Origin: JACRLW01 sp050181465
Lineage (GTDB): Bacteria; Planctomycetota; UBA1135; UBA2386
Direction of reading: 5' to 3'
DNA: 64,000 bases
NCBI GenBank assembly: GCA_050181465.1
Contig: JBFXDD010000016.1
Coordinates: forward strand, 1 to 64,000
Positions 1 through 8,687 of this stretch are shown piece by piece (position 1 is the first letter of the stretch; every line of letters begins with the position of its first letter). A program made the position numbers and the translations under genes. The notes beneath the pieces are model-generated. The model was not told the origin of the DNA. It saw only the letters and a list, made by a program, of their open reading frames with translations, and did not search any database.

Positions 1-1
1 C

Positions 2-292
2 TCGTGGATCCGAGGGATCACCGAGGTGAGTAAGCGCTACCTGATGCAGGTTGCGGCCCACAACCTTGGAGTGATTCTGCGATCGCTACTCGGAGTAGGG
101 ACTCCGAGGGGCTGGGCGGGCCTTTCGGAGGCTCTTCGCCGTGCTCTCGGAAAGCTCTCGACGTCCCTGGAGCAAGTGCTGCTCACCTTCCTGGCGCTGG
201 CGTCTCGCCGCTCCGGAATTCTCGTTCTACGATTCCGGGTCGTACCTCTGCGGCTCGCTGTCCCCGAGGTCACTTGTTCAACGGGCTGCTAG
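2..292 (+). pseudogene. C-terminal remnant of a transposase (IS1182/IS5-like DDE family)
   Basis: The frame is open from the window edge to a TAG at 290-292. Its first part reads RGITEVSKRYLMQVAAHNLG and continues with a GVGTPRG segment. This resembles the C-terminus of IS1182-like DDE transposases, where a K-R-Y, H/F-N-L-G and G-x-G-T-P-R pattern follows the last catalytic Glu. The catalytic part, if present, lies left of the window. The residues after GTPRG look like random translation, so the end may be decayed. Family assignment is from remembered motif similarity only. Confidence 0.5.
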
Positions 293-748
293 CCAGACGC
301 GCAAGCGCGGCTTGGCAAACGACAGCAGCATCGTCACGCGATCCCTGTCAGCCAAGCCCTGAGGCACGACGAGCTGGTTGCGCTCGAACCCGAGCTCCTT
401 CACCGGGAGCTGTCAAACCCCCGCCGGACGCAAGCACGTCCGGTACAGCGAGGTGGCCATGAGCCGCGGAGAGCCGTCCTGTCACGAAGCCACTTGGCGA
501 ACATCCTCAGGCCACGGCACGACGGCGAGCGCATGGTTCTGGGTCGAAACAGCAACCCGTCTCGCGGTGTCGAGCAATCAGAGGAAGGCCGTTACTTCCG
601 CAGAACCCAGTCCGGCCGAATCGCGCCTCCCGCCCATGTTCTCGCACGAGGACAGCGCACGATCGTCAATGCCACAGACCGGCGAATCGCTTCACCTGAA
701 CTCTGAGGACATGCCACAGAAGCCAAGGCAGTCTCGTGCCCGGCAATC
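293..748. other. stretch without a recognisable gene
   Basis: No frame on either strand gives a protein with recognisable motifs, and the open frames here look like high-GC noise. The stretch lies between the transposase remnant and an FMN reductase, so it may be decayed insertion DNA. I saw no clear terminal inverted repeat. Confidence 0.4.
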
Positions 749-1327
749 CTAGATAGCCAAACGCCGAGCCAACCCCACCAGCGACTTGCCGAGCGCCGCG
801 AGGCGATCGCGGGTCGGTGGATCGGCGAGTCGACCCTGCTCGTCGAGCAGGGTGTTCACCTGCGGCACCCCGACTTGATCGGGCAGGACCAGGACTCCCA
901 GCGTGGTCAGGATCGTCCGCAAGTGCGTGAGCCCGCGCAGGCCGCCGAGGCGGCCGGGGGAAGCTGAACACAAAGCGGCGACTTTGCCGCGAAAGGCGAC
1001 CAGCGGGGCGGCGCCGCCCAAGGGGCGCGACGCCCAGTCGATGACGTTCTTCAGCGCCGCAGTCAGCGAGGCGTTGTATTCCGGCGACGCGATCAGGAAG
1101 CCATCGGCACCGGCCAGCATGTCGCGGATGACGTGCACGTCGCCGGGCACATGATCCGGCTCGAGATCCTGATCGAACACCGGCAAGGGATATCGACGCA
1201 GGTCAAGGAATCGCACGTCGCCGCCTGCGGCCGCAGCACCTTCGGCAGCTACCTGCAAGATGCGGGCGTTGAACGACTGCTCGCGGAGACTTCCGGCGAA
1301 GGCGAGGATCTTCGGTCGATCGGACAT
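749..1327 (-). CDS. NADPH-dependent FMN reductase family protein
   Basis: The 192-residue protein has a flavodoxin-like fold signature. The phosphate-binding loop GSLREQSFNARIL is near residues 12-24, and the family's SPEYNASLTAALKNVIDW segment is around residues 80-97. Members reduce FMN, quinones, azo dyes or chromate with NAD(P)H in the cytoplasm. Length is normal for the family (about 180-190). The start is the ATG at 1327; no Shine-Dalgarno is visible upstream. No operon partner is evident, so the physiological substrate cannot be told. Confidence 0.88.
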   Translation of the reverse strand: MSDRPKILAFAGSLREQSFNARILQVAAEGAAAAGGDVRFLDLRRYPLPVFDQDLEPDHVPGDVHVIRDMLAGADGFLIASPEYNASLTAALKNVIDWASRPLGGAAPLVAFRGKVAALCSASPGRLGGLRGLTHLRTILTTLGVLVLPDQVGVPQVNTLLDEQGRLADPPTRDRLAALGKSLVGLARRLAI

Positions 1328-1714
1328 GCGAGCAGGTTAGCCGCTCATCACGCGAGACTTCTCCACGGAGGGGAACTCGTGTCCGAGGGCACTCTGGGAC
1401 GCAAGAGATCGGCGTCGATCTTCCCGCGCAGCACTTTCGAGGCCTCGGTCAGATCTCCCTGTGCGCCGCGTTCGAATTCCGGTCGACGATCCAGCGGAAG
1501 TTCGCCGACAATCCCCGAGGAATGACTCTGGCGAGCAGACGATGCCGCTTGGGCAGCACCCGGAGGCGCGAAGCCTCGTCAACCACGATGTGCAGAGGAG
1601 ACACGACTTGCCGTGCAGCGCCGATCTCGCGAGTGCCACCGAGTACAACTGCCGAATCGAGGCACCGGTGGTCGTCGCGAAGCACACGTCACCGCGGGCG
1701 TCGACCCGCACACC
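1328..1714. other. stretch without a recognisable gene
   Basis: This lies between the FMN reductase start and the end of the large lipoprotein gene. A 78-codon minus-strand frame (1449-1685) is open but matches nothing I recognise. The stretch should contain the reductase promoter. I see no convincing hairpin, repeat or RNA gene. Confidence 0.35.
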
Positions 1715-3823
1715 TCAGCGGAACTCGCTGGTGTACGGGAACTGCTCCGCGCCGCTCACGAGCGCCCACACGATCGTGGCTTCACCCAACGGCGCAGTGT
1801 GCACCTCGACTTCCCATGCGCCGTCGGCGTCGGGGCCGATCGTGTCGTTCTCGTCGACCGGCAGGGACCACACGCCGTTGCGACGCTCGGCGCGCGCGAC
1901 ATTGATCGTGGTCGCATTGCTCTGTCGCCACGCGATGACGAGATCGCCGTTCGCAGCGAGTGCGACGCGCGCCTCGGCCGCATCCCACCCATCGGGCGAG
2001 AGATTCGCCGCATTGTTCGCCGGGTGAATCCACGCGCCGTTCTCGAAGTGACTGCAGAAGACCTGCAGATTCGTTCCATCGGTCTGCGTCCAGGTGATCG
2101 CGGCATCGCCGTTCGGCGCAATTGCCGCATCGGGCAGGAATGCACCCGAACCAGCAAAGCTGATCGCGTCCGCAGCGCTCGTCGGATGCGTCCAGGTACC
2201 GGCGAGCCGTTGACTGAAGAACGTGCGGAGATCGGATCCGTCGCTCTGGGTCCAGGTCACCACCGCGTCGCCGTTCGGAGCCATCGCCACCACCGCGTCG
2301 AAGGCGTCGGACGCACCGAGCGAGAAGAACTCGCTCACGCTCGCCGGACGATTCCAGCCGCCGTTGATGCGCTGAATCAGGATCAGTCGGCCGCCCGCGA
2401 GCGGATCCATGTGACGAGCCACGACGACGACGTCGCCGCTGTCGGCGATGCCGACCGAGCACTCGGCGATGTCCGCGCCGACGGGACTGATGGCATCCTC
2501 GATCGAGTCCGGATGAGTCCAAACCCCATGGCGATACTGGCTGGCCAACAGAGCGCGATTGCCGTTGTCGAGTTGCCCCCAGAGAACCAGGCCTTCGCCG
2601 TCGGTTCCCATCGCCACGCAAGGATTGCTCGCCGCAGTCCCAGGCAGACTGATCGCCTCGCTCGTGCTCACGGGATGAGTCCAGTTTCCGTCGCGATACT
2701 GACTGACCAACACGCGGTTGTCGCTGCCGTCACTCTGCAACCAAGCGATGATCGTGTCGCCACCATCACCAACGGCGATGCTCGGAGAGATCGCATTCGT
2801 GCCGTCGGGGCTGATGTTGTCGCTGAGGCTCTGCGGATTCGTCCAGACACCACCACGACACTCGGCCATGAAGATCTGCTGGAACGCACCGTCGAACTGA
2901 CTCCAGGCGAGAACGATGTCGCCGTTGCGACTCATCGCGCTGACGAGCCCGACGATCCCCGAGCCGTCGGGCGACTTGTCGTCGCCCAGCGCCAATGGAT
3001 CCACCCACACGCGATCGGCGCAATCGACCGCGATGCTCGTGACCGCAGCGCCGTTCACCGTGCCGCTCGCGCCCGCCAACGTGTAGCGCTGGGTCGTGGC
3101 GCCGGCGACCACCTCGACTTCGAAGCTTCGTCCGTCGATCACCGGCGTGGTGAACTGGAACGCTCCGTTCTGCGTGAGAGCAAGCTCATCCGTACCGTTG
3201 TTGCGCAGCGTCACGTTGCCGCTGAGTCCGTTGATCGTGCCGCCGACGGCGAAGTGATCCAGACAGATGACTCCGATGTTGGTCACGTCGGCACCGTTCA
3301 CCGTTCCGCTCTGAAGTGAATCGACCGTGCAGTGTTGCCCGGCCGGGGCACTCGCGATGGTGATCGCGAACGGCGCGCCGTGCGCGAGTGCGGTCGGAAA
3401 CGTGAACGGACCGTCGGCGGTCAGAGTGATCTGCTCGCCGTTGCTGTTCTCGAGAACGATCGTGCCGTGTAGCCCGCTGATCGAGCCGCCCACCGTGTAG
3501 GAGGCGGCAGCGACCGCGACCGCGACCGCAGTCACGTTCCCGCTGACGGTACCCGCACCTCCGCTGATCGATGCCGTCGTTCCTACCGGCGCGGTCTGCA
3601 CCGTGACGGCATAAGGCGCTCCGGCAGGAAGCTTGGTCGGGAATTGGAACACCCCGTCCGCGGTGACGCTCACCGTCTCGCCGCTGTTGATCTGCAGCAC
3701 GAGGGAGCCTCCGTTCAACCCGCTGACCGTGCCGCCGATCGAGAAGGTGGTCGTGCCGCTGCTGCACGCAGCGACCGTCAGACCAATGAGGAGAAGAACG
3801 ACAGACAGGAAGGATCGACGCAT
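1715..3823 (-). CDS. repeat-containing surface lipoprotein with beta-propeller-like domain
   Basis: The 702-residue protein begins with a lipoprotein signal peptide (lipobox VAAC around residue 19). Three tandem repeats of about 75-80 residues follow, each opening with a GG(T/S)(V/I)(S/N)GL motif, then a T(A/Q)(D/N)G.F.F core and a G(T/A).(S/N)G closing piece. From about residue 270 onward there are some seven repeats of 55-60 residues built on GD.V..W.QSDG and W(T/I)HP motifs, consistent with a beta-propeller. The first repeat type is widespread in bacterial surface proteins. No catalytic motif is visible; a role in binding or surface display is inference. Confidence 0.8.
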   Translation of the reverse strand: MRRSFLSVVLLLIGLTVAACSSGTTTFSIGGTVSGLNGGSLVLQINSGETVSVTADGVFQFPTKLPAGAPYAVTVQTAPVGTTASISGGAGTVSGNVTAVAVAVAAASYTVGGSISGLHGTIVLENSNGEQITLTADGPFTFPTALAHGAPFAITIASAPAGQHCTVDSLQSGTVNGADVTNIGVICLDHFAVGGTINGLSGNVTLRNNGTDELALTQNGAFQFTTPVIDGRSFEVEVVAGATTQRYTLAGASGTVNGAAVTSIAVDCADRVWVDPLALGDDKSPDGSGIVGLVSAMSRNGDIVLAWSQFDGAFQQIFMAECRGGVWTNPQSLSDNISPDGTNAISPSIAVGDGGDTIIAWLQSDGSDNRVLVSQYRDGNWTHPVSTSEAISLPGTAASNPCVAMGTDGEGLVLWGQLDNGNRALLASQYRHGVWTHPDSIEDAISPVGADIAECSVGIADSGDVVVVARHMDPLAGGRLILIQRINGGWNRPASVSEFFSLGASDAFDAVVAMAPNGDAVVTWTQSDGSDLRTFFSQRLAGTWTHPTSAADAISFAGSGAFLPDAAIAPNGDAAITWTQTDGTNLQVFCSHFENGAWIHPANNAANLSPDGWDAAEARVALAANGDLVIAWRQSNATTINVARAERRNGVWSLPVDENDTIGPDADGAWEVEVHTAPLGEATIVWALVSGAEQFPYTSEFR

Positions 3824-3907
3824 GGGCGTGGAGCGGTCTCTGGAAGGACTCGCTCCATGCCATCGGCGGACGCGTCGTCTCGACTTGAGCCGAGCACCCC
3901 GTCCGAC

Positions 3908-5422
3908 TCAGCGCTGGTAGATCTCGGCTTCGAGCGGGCCGCCGCCGACCACCATGATGGTCCCGTCCGGGAGGGCGGTCGCCAGCGGGAACAGGCGCGG
4001 CGCCGCCATCGAACCGGTCGGCGTGATCGAGTTGGGCCCCTGGGCGAAGCGGTCCGCGGTGGCCGTCGCGGTCGCTTCGAAGGTCGAGTTGGGAATATCG
4101 AGGGTCAGGCGGAAACCTCCGGCAATGAGCGCGCCGCCGTTGGGCAAGGGCGCGATCGCCGCGCCCGCACGACCTTCCTGCATGCCGTTGACCGTCGTGA
4201 AGCTGCCGAAGCCCAAAATGCCGCGGGAGTAGAGCTGACAATCCGTTCGCGTACCGATGATGATGTCCGCGATGTTGCCGGTCTGAAGGAAGGTGGTCAG
4301 GTCGAGAGAGAGACCGCCGCACAACAACACCTTGCCGTCGCTGAGAGCCACAGCACTGTGGAAGAAACGTGGCCCTTGGAACAATGCCGGCAACCCGAAG
4401 CTGTTGTTGTTCGGATTGAAGCGATACGCCGTCTGCGAGACGGTCGGAATGTTGATGATGGGCAGCAGCGTCAGTCCGCCGGCAACCAGGACTTCACCGT
4501 TGGTGAGAGTCGTCGAGCTGTGCAATGCACGAGCCTCGAGCATGGTGGGTCCGGGAACGAAGGTGTTCGAAGTCGGATCGAAGAACTCGCTGGTCGCCCG
4601 AAGGCCGTTGAAGATCGCGATCGGATTGGTGAGGTCGAGTGTCTCGAAGCCGCCGGTGATCAGGACGCGACCATTGTTGAGCAAGGAAGCGCCGTGGCCG
4701 GCGCGCGGGATCCCCATGTTCAAGGTCGTCGTCTGACCGGAGGCCGGGTCCCATACCGCAGCGGCCGCGGTGGGCTGACCCGTCGTGAGGTCCAGACCGC
4801 CGGTGAACAGCACTCGGCCGTCCGGCAGTCCGGTGGACTGCGAAAGGAGACCGACACCGAACGCCACCCCGCCGTTCACCCACTCTTCCGTCCGGCTCTT
4901 GTAGAGCTGCGCGACCGGGCCGGAGCCGCCCGCGAACAACAGACCGCCGTCGGGTGCCGTCGCCACCGCACCGCCGAGGATCGGCAGTGGCGGGTTCTGC
5001 AGCGAGGGCTTGAAGGTCCCGACCAGTTGCGGAGTGACACGAACGAGATTCGAAACCTGGTAGGGGTTCGAGCCAGTGACCGCCTGAAAGGAGATGACGA
5101 CGCTCTCGAAGATCGGGTCTGCCGGGAGCGCGAGTGCGGCGGACGCGCGACCGGCGCCGTCGGTGACTCCGAGGAAGCCGGGAACGGTCACCGCGACGCT
5201 GACGAAGGTGTCCGGAATGTCGAGGGTGATCCCGAGCGTCGGCAATGGCGTCTGCTGCTCATTGAACGCGAACAGCATGAGATAGGGCGTGTTCGCTGTC
5301 GTGCGGACTTCGAGACCGAGGGCGCCGGGGAGTCCACCGCCGAACTTGTCGAGTTGGACTTGAGCGCCGACGGAAGCTGCGACGGCGAGAGCGCCGACCA
5401 GGAGAGCGGAGGGTCGAATCAT
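3908..5422 (-). CDS. secreted kelch-repeat protein
   Basis: The 504-residue protein has a signal peptide (residues 1-20, cleavage near SVGA-QV). An N-terminal domain of about 120 residues follows, with an IP-x6-V and SFQA...SN pattern that matches the secreted module seen in three other proteins of this window. The rest has about six kelch-type blades, each carrying (D/N)G.(V/A)L..GG, for example NNGRVLITGG and SDGKVLLCGG. Kelch propellers bind ligands or act as galactose-oxidase-like scaffolds; no oxidase residues were identified. It is transcribed in the same direction as the preceding kinase and the following lipoprotein gene. Confidence 0.82.
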   Translation of the reverse strand: MIRPSALLVGALAVAASVGAQVQLDKFGGGLPGALGLEVRTTANTPYLMLFAFNEQQTPLPTLGITLDIPDTFVSVAVTVPGFLGVTDGAGRASAALALPADPIFESVVISFQAVTGSNPYQVSNLVRVTPQLVGTFKPSLQNPPLPILGGAVATAPDGGLLFAGGSGPVAQLYKSRTEEWVNGGVAFGVGLLSQSTGLPDGRVLFTGGLDLTTGQPTAAAAVWDPASGQTTTLNMGIPRAGHGASLLNNGRVLITGGFETLDLTNPIAIFNGLRATSEFFDPTSNTFVPGPTMLEARALHSSTTLTNGEVLVAGGLTLLPIINIPTVSQTAYRFNPNNNSFGLPALFQGPRFFHSAVALSDGKVLLCGGLSLDLTTFLQTGNIADIIIGTRTDCQLYSRGILGFGSFTTVNGMQEGRAGAAIAPLPNGGALIAGGFRLTLDIPNSTFEATATATADRFAQGPNSITPTGSMAAPRLFPLATALPDGTIMVVGGGPLEAEIYQR

Positions 5423-5571
5423 GGAGGGACCGGGCGAGGGAAGTGCCCGGAGAACGATAGCCGCGCGCGAATCAGGACGTCGCGCCAGGGACGAGCGGGT
5501 CAGGCGGGTTCACAGTAGCCGACGCCCCGCGCGGGAATGTCGATGGGCGAGGCCGTGCCGCAAGTCCCGAT

Positions 5572-5596
5572 GGCAACGCGCCCTCCGCGCGTTGCC
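5572..5596 (-). terminator. hairpin downstream of the kinase gene
   Basis: GGCAACGCG (5572-5580) and CGCGTTGCC (5588-5596) form a perfect 9-bp GC-rich stem with a 7-nt loop. It lies 29 bases past the kinase stop and before the kelch gene start. There is no U-tract, so it is at best an atypical terminator or an RNA-stabilising hairpin. Confidence 0.4.
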
Positions 5597-5624
5597 GTCG
5601 TCGAGGTCCCCGATCGATGCCGGA

Positions 5625-6554
5625 TCAGGCTCGGCCGATGAACTCCTCGAGGTCGGCGCGGAGTTCCTCGAGGCCGTAGTTCGGCACCGTGATGCAGCGG
5701 TAGATGATCCGCTCGAGATCGGGCGGGGTCCGCGGGTTGAGCATCTGCGGCGGGCAATAGCTGTAGAAGAACGACAGCGAGAGGCGGACCGTCTCACCGC
5801 CGGTCTGGTTGCCGGCGAACTCCCACGGAACCTCATCGAACGGCAGCGTGCCGGTGAGGATCTCGTAGATCATGATCCCCATCGCCATCACGTCGGCCTT
5901 GCTGTCGGTGAGGACCAGCGGGTTGTAGTGCGGCGTGGTCGTGATCGCGCCGTTGGTCGATCGTCGCATCGACGGGTCGACGAGGATCACGCGCCCGCTC
6001 GGCTTGACGAGGATGTTCTCCGGCTTGAGATCGCCGTGGTACTCCAGTTGTCCGGTCTTCTTGAGCTCGATCAGCCCGCGCGTGATCGCCAGGAACCAGT
6101 TCAGGTGGATCCCTTCGAGCGCGCGAATCTTCTCGCGCATGGTCTTCCCGCGGATGTGGTCCATGACGAGCACCGGCCGCTCGTCGTCGAGGAAGGCGTC
6201 GCGAAGTCGCGGCATCAGCGGCGAGTCGACGCTGCGAAGCGTCGCGCTCTCCGTCTTCAACATCGTGCGAACCTCGGTGCCGTCGAAGTGATCGATGCGC
6301 ACCTTGTCGCCGCCGAGGAACATGGCCTCCGCAGGAAGTTCGTCCGGACTGATGCCCTCGGGAGTCCGATTCGGAGTCACCTCGAGCAGGCGGGTGACCT
6401 GCCGGCCTCCGCCCGAAGGATGACCGATCTTGAGGGCGACCTTCTCGTCGGTCCGTTCATCAACGGCGAGATAGACGGAAGAAAACCCGCCTCGGCCGAG
6501 GAACCGGTCGACCCGGTACCCGCGTACGACCTCGCCTACCGCTAGCTTCATCAT
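5625..6554 (-). CDS. divergent serine/threonine protein kinase
   Basis: The 309-residue, kinase-domain-only protein has a glycine-rich loop LGRGGFSSVYLAV (about residues 19-31), the VALKI lysine soon after, and the catalytic loop YHGDLKPENILV near residue 173. The Mg-binding motif is VDPSMRR near residue 193, then a DVMAMGIMIYEILTG helix. Two positions are atypical: HGD replaces HRD, and DPS replaces DFG, though both aspartates and the Lys and Asn are kept. There is no membrane segment or sensor domain, unlike typical PknB-type kinases. The start is the ATG pair at 6549-6554; the frame stays open further upstream but reads as noise over the divergent flippase gene. Substrate unknown. Confidence 0.82.
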   Translation of the reverse strand: MMKLAVGEVVRGYRVDRFLGRGGFSSVYLAVDERTDEKVALKIGHPSGGGRQVTRLLEVTPNRTPEGISPDELPAEAMFLGGDKVRIDHFDGTEVRTMLKTESATLRSVDSPLMPRLRDAFLDDERPVLVMDHIRGKTMREKIRALEGIHLNWFLAITRGLIELKKTGQLEYHGDLKPENILVKPSGRVILVDPSMRRSTNGAITTTPHYNPLVLTDSKADVMAMGIMIYEILTGTLPFDEVPWEFAGNQTGGETVRLSLSFFYSYCPPQMLNPRTPPDLERIIYRCITVPNYGLEELRADLEEFIGRA

Positions 6555-6731
6555 GAGTTGCGCGTCCTGGTGTGGTGGCCGACCTTTCGGCGCGCTCTCG
6601 ACGCAAACCTTAGTCACAGCGCAGCTTGCGGCGGTCGCCCCAATGGCGACGGCAGTTCCGACCCGACCCCTATCGACGGCTTCGAACAGGATCGTCGCGC
6701 GAAGGCTGGATCGATCGCATCCTTCCGCGGC

Positions 6732-8057
6732 GTGAACCCCGCGACGCCAGCCGATGACCAGCCCGCCCTCGAACGGCTGATGGGCAAGACCGTCGGGGTC
6801 GCCCTCATCCGGGTTGTCGGCCTCGCAGTGGGCTTTTGCATCAGCGTGCACGTCGCACGGAGCGTCGGCGACATCGAGTTCGGCCGTTACGAAGGTTGGC
6901 TCGCCTGGATCGGGATCGCGAGCGTGATGCTCGGGCTCGGCACCGATCGCATGATCGCCCGATACGTCGCGACCTATTCGGCAACGAACGATCGCGCGCG
7001 GCTGCACGGATTGCTGCGACCCGTCGCGATCGTGAGTGCGATCCTGGGCGCAGCGGCGCTCGCGGTGCTGATCCTCAGCGTTGCGACGGATCGATCACCC
7101 TCACCATGGCTCGTAGGCGTGAGCGCGATCGTCGCGACCGTTGCCTTCCGAAGCATGCAGGCCGTGCTGAACGGCTTCAGCGCCGTCACCTGGAGCCAAG
7201 GGCTCGATCTCCTGGTGCTGCCTCTCGCGTTCTGGTCGGCATTTCTGATCTGGCTGGAGCTGTCGCCCGCGAGTGCAGCGATCGCACTCGGTAGCCAAGC
7301 AGTCGGCATCCTGATCGCGCTCTTGGTCGCAGCGATCGTCGCCCGCGGTCGTTGGCCCAGCAAGGTGGGTGCAGCGACTGTGGCTGCCGAGTGGCCGGAA
7401 TGGTGGGCATACTCGCGCTCATTGTTCGCGCTCGCGCTGTTGCAGATCGGTCTGCAGCGCACCGATCTCGCCGCCTTCGATCTCGTCGGCGACGACGCCG
7501 CTCTCGGTCACTACGCAGCCGCCAAACGGATCGCGGGGCCGGTGGTCGCAATCGTACTCGCCGTCAACGCCGCCGCTTCACCGCTCGTGGCACGCTTGCA
7601 TGCGCGCGGCGAGTCCGCGCACCTGCAGTCGATGCTCAGCCGCATGGCGCGCATGACTACGATGGTCGCGGTCGTCCTCTCGATCCCGTTGGTCGTGCTC
7701 GGCGATTGGATCCTCGGCTGGTTCGGTGCCGGCTTCCGGGACGCGACGAACGCACTCCGCATCCTGGTCGTCGCGCAGGTGTTCAACGCCGCGTGCGGCT
7801 CCGTCTTGCTCGCGCTCATCATGACCGGACACGCGCGCGCGGCTCTCCCCGGCCTGGCGATCGCCAACTTGGTGCAAGCGGGATCGGCTGTGCTGCTCGC
7901 GCCGAGATGGGGCGCCACCGGTGCGGCGATTGCCGCAGCCGCGGGAACCGTGGCCTGGAATCTGCTCCTCTCGCTCGCCGTGCGACGAGATCTTCGACTC
8001 GACGCGAGCGTGCTCGGTCGCGCCCCGCACGGTGAGCAGCACGGCACTCGGCCCTGA
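6732..8057 (+). CDS. polysaccharide flippase (oligosaccharide/lipid-II flippase-like, MOP superfamily)
   Basis: The protein of about 441 residues has some 12 hydrophobic segments in the order typical of Wzx-like flippases. The N-terminus carries a GRYEGWLAW element like the F-G-x-Y/W motif after TM1-2, and a late segment reads GATGAAIAAAAGTVAWNLLL. Such proteins move lipid-linked sugars across the inner membrane. The start is uncertain: GTG at 6732 or ATG at 6780. It is divergent from the kinase gene, with about 180 bases between. No Wzy or ligase gene is adjacent, but the sugar/sulfate-modifying fusion gene at 8688-11600 is close by. Confidence 0.82.
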   Translation: MNPATPADDQPALERLMGKTVGVALIRVVGLAVGFCISVHVARSVGDIEFGRYEGWLAWIGIASVMLGLGTDRMIARYVATYSATNDRARLHGLLRPVAIVSAILGAAALAVLILSVATDRSPSPWLVGVSAIVATVAFRSMQAVLNGFSAVTWSQGLDLLVLPLAFWSAFLIWLELSPASAAIALGSQAVGILIALLVAAIVARGRWPSKVGAATVAAEWPEWWAYSRSLFALALLQIGLQRTDLAAFDLVGDDAALGHYAAAKRIAGPVVAIVLAVNAAASPLVARLHARGESAHLQSMLSRMARMTTMVAVVLSIPLVVLGDWILGWFGAGFRDATNALRILVVAQVFNAACGSVLLALIMTGHARAALPGLAIANLVQAGSAVLLAPRWGATGAAIAAAAGTVAWNLLLSLAVRRDLRLDASVLGRAPHGEQHGTRP

Positions 8058-8064
8058 GTCCCGA

Positions 8065-8625
8065 TCAGTTGCCCGCCGAGGCGTCGCGCAGCGACGCCGG
8101 ACGCACCGCTTCGAAGGTGCCCGGGCTGAGGTCCTCGCCCTTCTCCTTGGTCCACATGGAGCTGGCGATCCGCCAGCGACCGTCGCTGAGGACCATGTCG
8201 AACACGTCGATCCCGCGGTGACTCTCGACGCCGTCTACTTCGAAGCGGTACGGCGCCCACACTACGGCGATCGGCCCGCGCACGAGCACGGTCGGCTCCC
8301 AGTAAGTCTCGATCGGGACCCCCTTGCCGGCCGCGATGCCGTCGACGACCACCTTGTGACTGCGTCGCGAGAGCTGCCAATGCTCGGGTCCCTCGACCAT
8401 CACCGTCGCCGTGCCGTCCTCCAACATCAACTCTGCGCATGCCGCAGCATCGCGTCGGCTCATCGCTACGAAGAACTGATCGACCGTCGACAGGATCGCG
8501 GCCTTGGCCGCCGGGTCCCCGTCGCCGATCCGGTCCACGCAAAGGGTCGGAGTCTCACAGCCGCACAGCAGCAGGAAGGCCAGGGCGAGAACCGGGATTG
8601 CCGAAGCAGACGACGAGCGATTCAT
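8065..8625 (-). CDS. lipoprotein with NTF2/SnoaL-like domain
   Basis: The 186-residue protein has a lipoprotein signal (lipobox LLCGC near residue 23). The rest reads like an NTF2/SnoaL-type cone fold: a helix AILSTVDQFFVAMSRRDAAA, a central strand set, and a final GRWRIASSMW strand typical of DUF4440-like proteins. It is probably anchored in a membrane facing the periplasm. No catalytic pair can be assigned. It converges with the flippase gene, 7 bases apart; a GGCGTCGC/GCGACGCC hairpin within its last codons (8080-8098) could terminate either transcript. Confidence 0.7.
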   Translation of the reverse strand: MNRSSSASAIPVLALAFLLLCGCETPTLCVDRIGDGDPAAKAAILSTVDQFFVAMSRRDAAACAELMLEDGTATVMVEGPEHWQLSRRSHKVVVDGIAAGKGVPIETYWEPTVLVRGPIAVVWAPYRFEVDGVESHRGIDVFDMVLSDGRWRIASSMWTKEKGEDLSPGTFEAVRPASLRDASAGN

Positions 8626-8687
8626 AGCGACGATCGCTTACCACCACAGCGCCGGAACGCAAGGATCCGGCATCCATCCTCTCACGA

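Noticed and set aside
1449..1685. 78-codon minus-strand frame
   Set aside because: No recognisable motif, no ribosome binding site; cannot be distinguished from chance.
1613..3319. Long open frame on the plus strand, antisense to the lipoprotein gene
   Set aside because: Arg/His-rich random-like protein, typical of high-GC antisense frames; the minus frame has a lipobox and clear repeats.
3644..5518. 624-codon plus-strand frame antisense to the kelch gene
   Set aside because: No motif, charged composition; the minus strand encodes obvious kelch repeats.
6555..7007. Upstream extension of the kinase frame
   Set aside because: Overlaps the divergent flippase gene and reads as noise; the glycine-rich loop comes shortly after the ATG pair at 6549-6554.
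8080..8098. Strong hairpin GGCGTCGC-GCA-GCGACGCC as terminator
   Set aside because: It lies within the last codons of the lipoprotein gene and lacks a T-run; only mentioned there as a possibility.
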